This document shows positions 32,206 through 34,906 of a DNA stretch of 34,906 bases, piece after piece. The notes under the pieces are model-generated. The model was not told the DNA's origin and did not search any database. It was given only the letters and a program-made list of their open reading frames with translations. Position numbers and translations under genes: made by a program. The stretch lies in the IMG/VR virus record IMGVR_UViG_3300032053_000263, positions 1-34,906 of that record; one strand, written 5' to 3'. The DNA comes from a virus. Every line of letters begins with the position of its first letter. Within the stretch, counting starts at the first letter, position 1.

Positions 32206-32804
32206 GGTTTATCCGAAGGATCAACCAACAGTTTCTCCCAATCTAGCATATCAGCTTTCATCTGGGCGAAAACTAGGTCTATTTCTTGATCGTTCAGGTT
32301 AACTTTCTTCATAGATTCATAAAGAAAATTCATCCACAGATTTAGAACCTGTTGGAAACGAGGAGACCTTAGATCAAGTCTTTCATTTCTAGCGTTCTCT
32401 ATTCTTTTTGAAAGGATTTCAGAGAGTTGCTTAAGGGCGGCTATACGACTAACTGATTGGTTAGTAGCATACTTTCCCGCTTTAGCTAACTTCTGTCTCT
32501 CCCATTTCAAATGAGATAGTTCTTCTACTATTTCTCTGATCAAAAGATCAGAAAGATCTACAGGATTTATTTTTAAATCTGATGATTGAACAAGAGCCTG
32601 AGTTCTAACAAACTCCTCACGTTCTTTAAACTCCTTCTCCATTTTTTTCAAATCAGAGAGAGTAGGTATATATTCATTATCTTTGGCAGAAACAGGAGAG
32701 GCGTAATTAACACCTATCTCTGCCATATCAATATCATTTTTCGAAGGGAACTGTATTAGTTTCCCTTCGATTACTGGAGAATCAGTATCTTTTTCATCAC
32801 CCAT
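32202..32804 (-). CDS. Putative small terminase subunit (TerS-like)
   Basis: The protein has 200 residues and begins MGDEKDTDSPVIEGKLIQF. The body is helical with a long coiled segment (KKMEKEFKEREEFVRTQALV) and a C-terminal helical part (SPRFQQVLNLWMNFLYESM, then DMLDWEKLLVDPSDKP). It ends in a 4-bp overlap with terL. In many large phages the gene directly before terL is the small subunit that recognises the packaging start, and the size and helical content agree. No DNA-binding motif is recognised, so the call rests on position. Confidence 0.55.
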   Translation of the reverse strand: MGDEKDTDSPVIEGKLIQFPSKNDIDMAEIGVNYASPVSAKDNEYIPTLSDLKKMEKEFKEREEFVRTQALVQSSDLKINPVDLSDLLIREIVEELSHLKWERQKLAKAGKYATNQSVSRIAALKQLSEILSKRIENARNERLDLRSPRFQQVLNLWMNFLYESMKKVNLNDQEIDLVFAQMKADMLDWEKLLVDPSDKP

Positions 32805-32817
32805 TCAAAGACAATAC

Positions 32818-34752
32818 TTAAATGTCAATATTCGGGGAAGAAACAGATATCGAGAAATCTGAATCAAAACCGGAACTTGATATCTCAATATCAGGTTTAC
32901 TAATGTCAAAATCTGATACTGGATCAGACGATTTAACAGCAGAAGCGGTATGAATCTTTGAAGATGCCCGAGTAACCTTCATAGATGCCATTATGGAGTC
33001 CGGAATACTACGAAGAAGTCCTTTAGCATACTTCGAACACCAACCAGGAGAAGTTTGAAGGGTACAACCGGTGCACCTGCTAGAAGCAAGAACAAGGGGT
33101 ACGTCTTTCTTTTTGAGTAGTGAGGATCCTTCATTACATCCGGATCCATAATCACCATATGCAGTTGGATCCAAGAAATGGGTACCCTGAATGCCACTAT
33201 ATGAGGCTATCTTGGCAACTTGAGGTACAGAAGAAAGTTCATCCCTAGTCCAGACTTTAAGTATTGAAGATTTTAGCTCTTCACCAGAAAGTCCGGAATT
33301 CATGGCTTTTGATATGAAATTACGAACTTCATTGGGGTCAATAATTCTTTCTACAGTAGTAGAAACCCCAGTAAAAGCTTTTGCCCTTGTGTTTGAATAT
33401 GACGGTGTCGGGGATTTCTCCGGTTTCTTCATATTAATAGAAGCAATAAGTGATCTCCAGTTCGGATTCTTAAGAGAAGCAGATCTGGAAACCGCTAGCT
33501 TAGCTTCGTCATTGGAGATAACGCCATTCCGAACGGAACGTAGTAAAGATTTGGCAAAAGATATACGATTATATTTCGGAAGTTCATCTATGATAGTTGA
33601 AACCTTAGATATTTCCGAACAGCACCCACCAGACACATTCTTGCAAAACTCACAAGAAGACCTTCGAAGAACAAAATCAGGAAATATGCTAGATAGACCT
33701 GAATCAGCTCTACGACGAATGAAAGCCAGAGTCGGCTTACACCCACCAATCGCATCCATATCCAGCCAAGAGTGCCCTAAAAGGCCGAATTCAGACGCCA
33801 AGGAAAGAAGTTCCTTGTCACCGGAGGCAATAAGGAACTCCCTATCATCATGACCGAACATCATCCTGGTAGCGAATTTTGAGTAAGAAGAAGAAACGCG
33901 GTTGGCCTGAACGGCAGGCCTATTCACGAATTCATCGATATGAGCATTAGTAATGGCCGGAGAAGCAACCTTATGTTGCGTCATGGCCGTCTGAATACCA
34001 TCAGATCTTGAGGAGATAGGAGATTTCAGGAAGGCAGTTTTAACACGTTGCTTCCATCCGGAAACTCCGAAGTCCAAAGGACGGAGTTCGGACGATAACT
34101 GAGGGGCATAATGGGCAGCAAGTTGAGTTCCATACGGAACTTCATTGACAATTCTCTTGCTGCCGAGAACTGAACAAAAACCAGATTTATTATTTACACA
34201 GTCGGAACAAGACTCTTTGGCAAGGACGTATAGAGCACGTTTACCATTCTTCTGAACAAAGGATTGTTCTTTAGAATCCGTTGCGCAACGGGGAAAACAA
34301 CTCGCGTCGATATATACATTCCCCAGAAGACCTCTCTCACCCATTAAGTGAGTTATCTCCTTAGAAGCCATTCTCAAACTAGACTGAGAGAATTCCAGCG
34401 ATATTAACTGGGTTATTTCATCAAAGGATCTGTTGCTCATAATGTAATGAGCAAGCCGGTTTCTTATTGGAGATGTTTCATCTTTCGGAACTATATGAGG
34501 TGAATCAGATGGATTCTGATTCACAATGACATGGGGTTTCATAGGGATAAGACGGGGAACCCCGTCCTTATCCTCAAAAAGAGCTTTTTGCAGATCAGGT
34601 ATTATATCCAGATTCTGCTTTGGCAAAGTTTCTGCTGCCTTGTAATCCTCTTCGGTTACAGAGAGCCAAGATAAATCGGATATACCCTGGTTATGGAATA
34701 TACCCTCTAGGTCCCCAATGCCACGGTCAAGGTCGAATTTCTCACCGGCCAT
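32818..34752 (-). CDS. Large probable virion protein with three cysteine-cluster repeats
   Basis: The product has 644 residues from ATG 34752, which overlaps the upstream stop; a frame extending to 34773 uses TTG. Three copies of a module occur, each with a G-L-L/I-x-G and a D-x-x-A stretch, then a first cysteine region, then C-x2-C and a further Cys (SCSDCVNNKSGFC; SCEFCKNVSGGCC; RCTGCTLQTSPGWC). Each copy could bind zinc or an iron-sulfur cluster. Between copies the sequence is helical and basic. The last 60 residues are Ser/Asp-rich with D-I-S/D-I-E-I-S repeats. Its place before the putative TerS suggests a virion or packaging role. The family is not recognised. Confidence 0.65.
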   Translation of the reverse strand: MAGEKFDLDRGIGDLEGIFHNQGISDLSWLSVTEEDYKAAETLPKQNLDIIPDLQKALFEDKDGVPRLIPMKPHVIVNQNPSDSPHIVPKDETSPIRNRLAHYIMSNRSFDEITQLISLEFSQSSLRMASKEITHLMGERGLLGNVYIDASCFPRCATDSKEQSFVQKNGKRALYVLAKESCSDCVNNKSGFCSVLGSKRIVNEVPYGTQLAAHYAPQLSSELRPLDFGVSGWKQRVKTAFLKSPISSRSDGIQTAMTQHKVASPAITNAHIDEFVNRPAVQANRVSSSYSKFATRMMFGHDDREFLIASGDKELLSLASEFGLLGHSWLDMDAIGGCKPTLAFIRRRADSGLSSIFPDFVLRRSSCEFCKNVSGGCCSEISKVSTIIDELPKYNRISFAKSLLRSVRNGVISNDEAKLAVSRSASLKNPNWRSLIASINMKKPEKSPTPSYSNTRAKAFTGVSTTVERIIDPNEVRNFISKAMNSGLSGEELKSSILKVWTRDELSSVPQVAKIASYSGIQGTHFLDPTAYGDYGSGCNEGSSLLKKKDVPLVLASSRCTGCTLQTSPGWCSKYAKGLLRSIPDSIMASMKVTRASSKIHTASAVKSSDPVSDFDISKPDIEISSSGFDSDFSISVSSPNIDI

Positions 34753-34906
34753 TGAAGACACCAATCCTCTCAAGTAGAGCTATAGCAGTAGAAACAGAAG
34801 CCGCAGAGCGACGGACTGTGTTGGCGACCTCGGGGTCCCTGAAATTCGAGATTGAAACTTCAATAAGTTTATCGTGAACTGATGCCATGGACTTACGTCC
34901 ATCCTG
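34742..34906 (-). CDS. Partial small protein at the right edge
   Basis: The frame is open from the right edge to the stop at 34742-34744. A likely start is ATG 34888 (MASVHDKLIEVSISNF), giving 48 residues, but the frame continues upstream to the edge, so the gene may be longer. The end reads RRSAASVSTAIALLERIGVF. The stop overlaps the start of the following large gene by 11 bp, implying coupled translation. Function unknown. Confidence 0.5.
   Translation of the reverse strand, partial: QDGRKSMASVHDKLIEVSISNFRDPEVANTVRRSAASVSTAIALLERIGVFNGR

Overview
The window reads as part of the late (virion and DNA-packaging) region of a large tailed bacteriophage. Nearly all genes lie on the minus strand and are tightly packed, with bacterial-type Shine-Dalgarno sequences on many starts and hairpin terminators between blocks. 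Recognisable head genes occur in a typical order: putative small terminase, large terminase, portal, large accessory proteins, prohead protease, acidic scaffold-like protein, a capsid-associated protein and the HK97-type major capsid protein. No host gene, tRNA, rRNA, CRISPR array or insertion sequence was seen. The host cannot be named from this sequence.

Layout, following transcription from right to left. 34.9-28.7 kb: a partial gene, a large protein with three cysteine-cluster repeats, a putative TerS, and TerL interrupted by a 528-residue intein. 28.7-20.5 kb: two small proteins, the portal interrupted by a 382-residue intein, a 790-residue lysine-tailed protein, two further probable virion proteins, and a small unknown gene. 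20.5-15.9 kb: prohead protease, scaffold-like protein, a capsid-associated protein and the major capsid protein, closed by a terminator. This part is visibly the most GC-rich. 15.8-8.1 kb: an accessory stretch holding a zinc-finger protein, endonuclease III, two unknowns, a Cas12/TnpB-like RuvC protein, small unknowns, a WxxW-repeat protein, a 2H phosphoesterase, a probable tail-type protein and a lone HicB-like antitoxin. 8.0-0 kb: a repeat protein, a SWIM zinc-finger protein with an acidic repeat tail, a zinc-ribbon protein that appears to start at ATC, and a series of likely tail or baseplate proteins, interrupted by a free-standing homing endonuclease.

Four genes run on the plus strand against the late transcripts (955-2745, 8117-8323, 14766-15473, 20837-21343). 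All are AT-rich, and they look like later insertions.

The most notable items are: the Cas12/TnpB-like protein whose RuvC-I aspartate is replaced by asparagine, suggesting a nuclease-dead RNA-guided binder; two inteins in neighbouring packaging-motor genes; the ATC start codon; a gene whose start codon sits in the loop of a perfect 12-bp hairpin; and an apparent excess of an R-x-A-S motif in head proteins.
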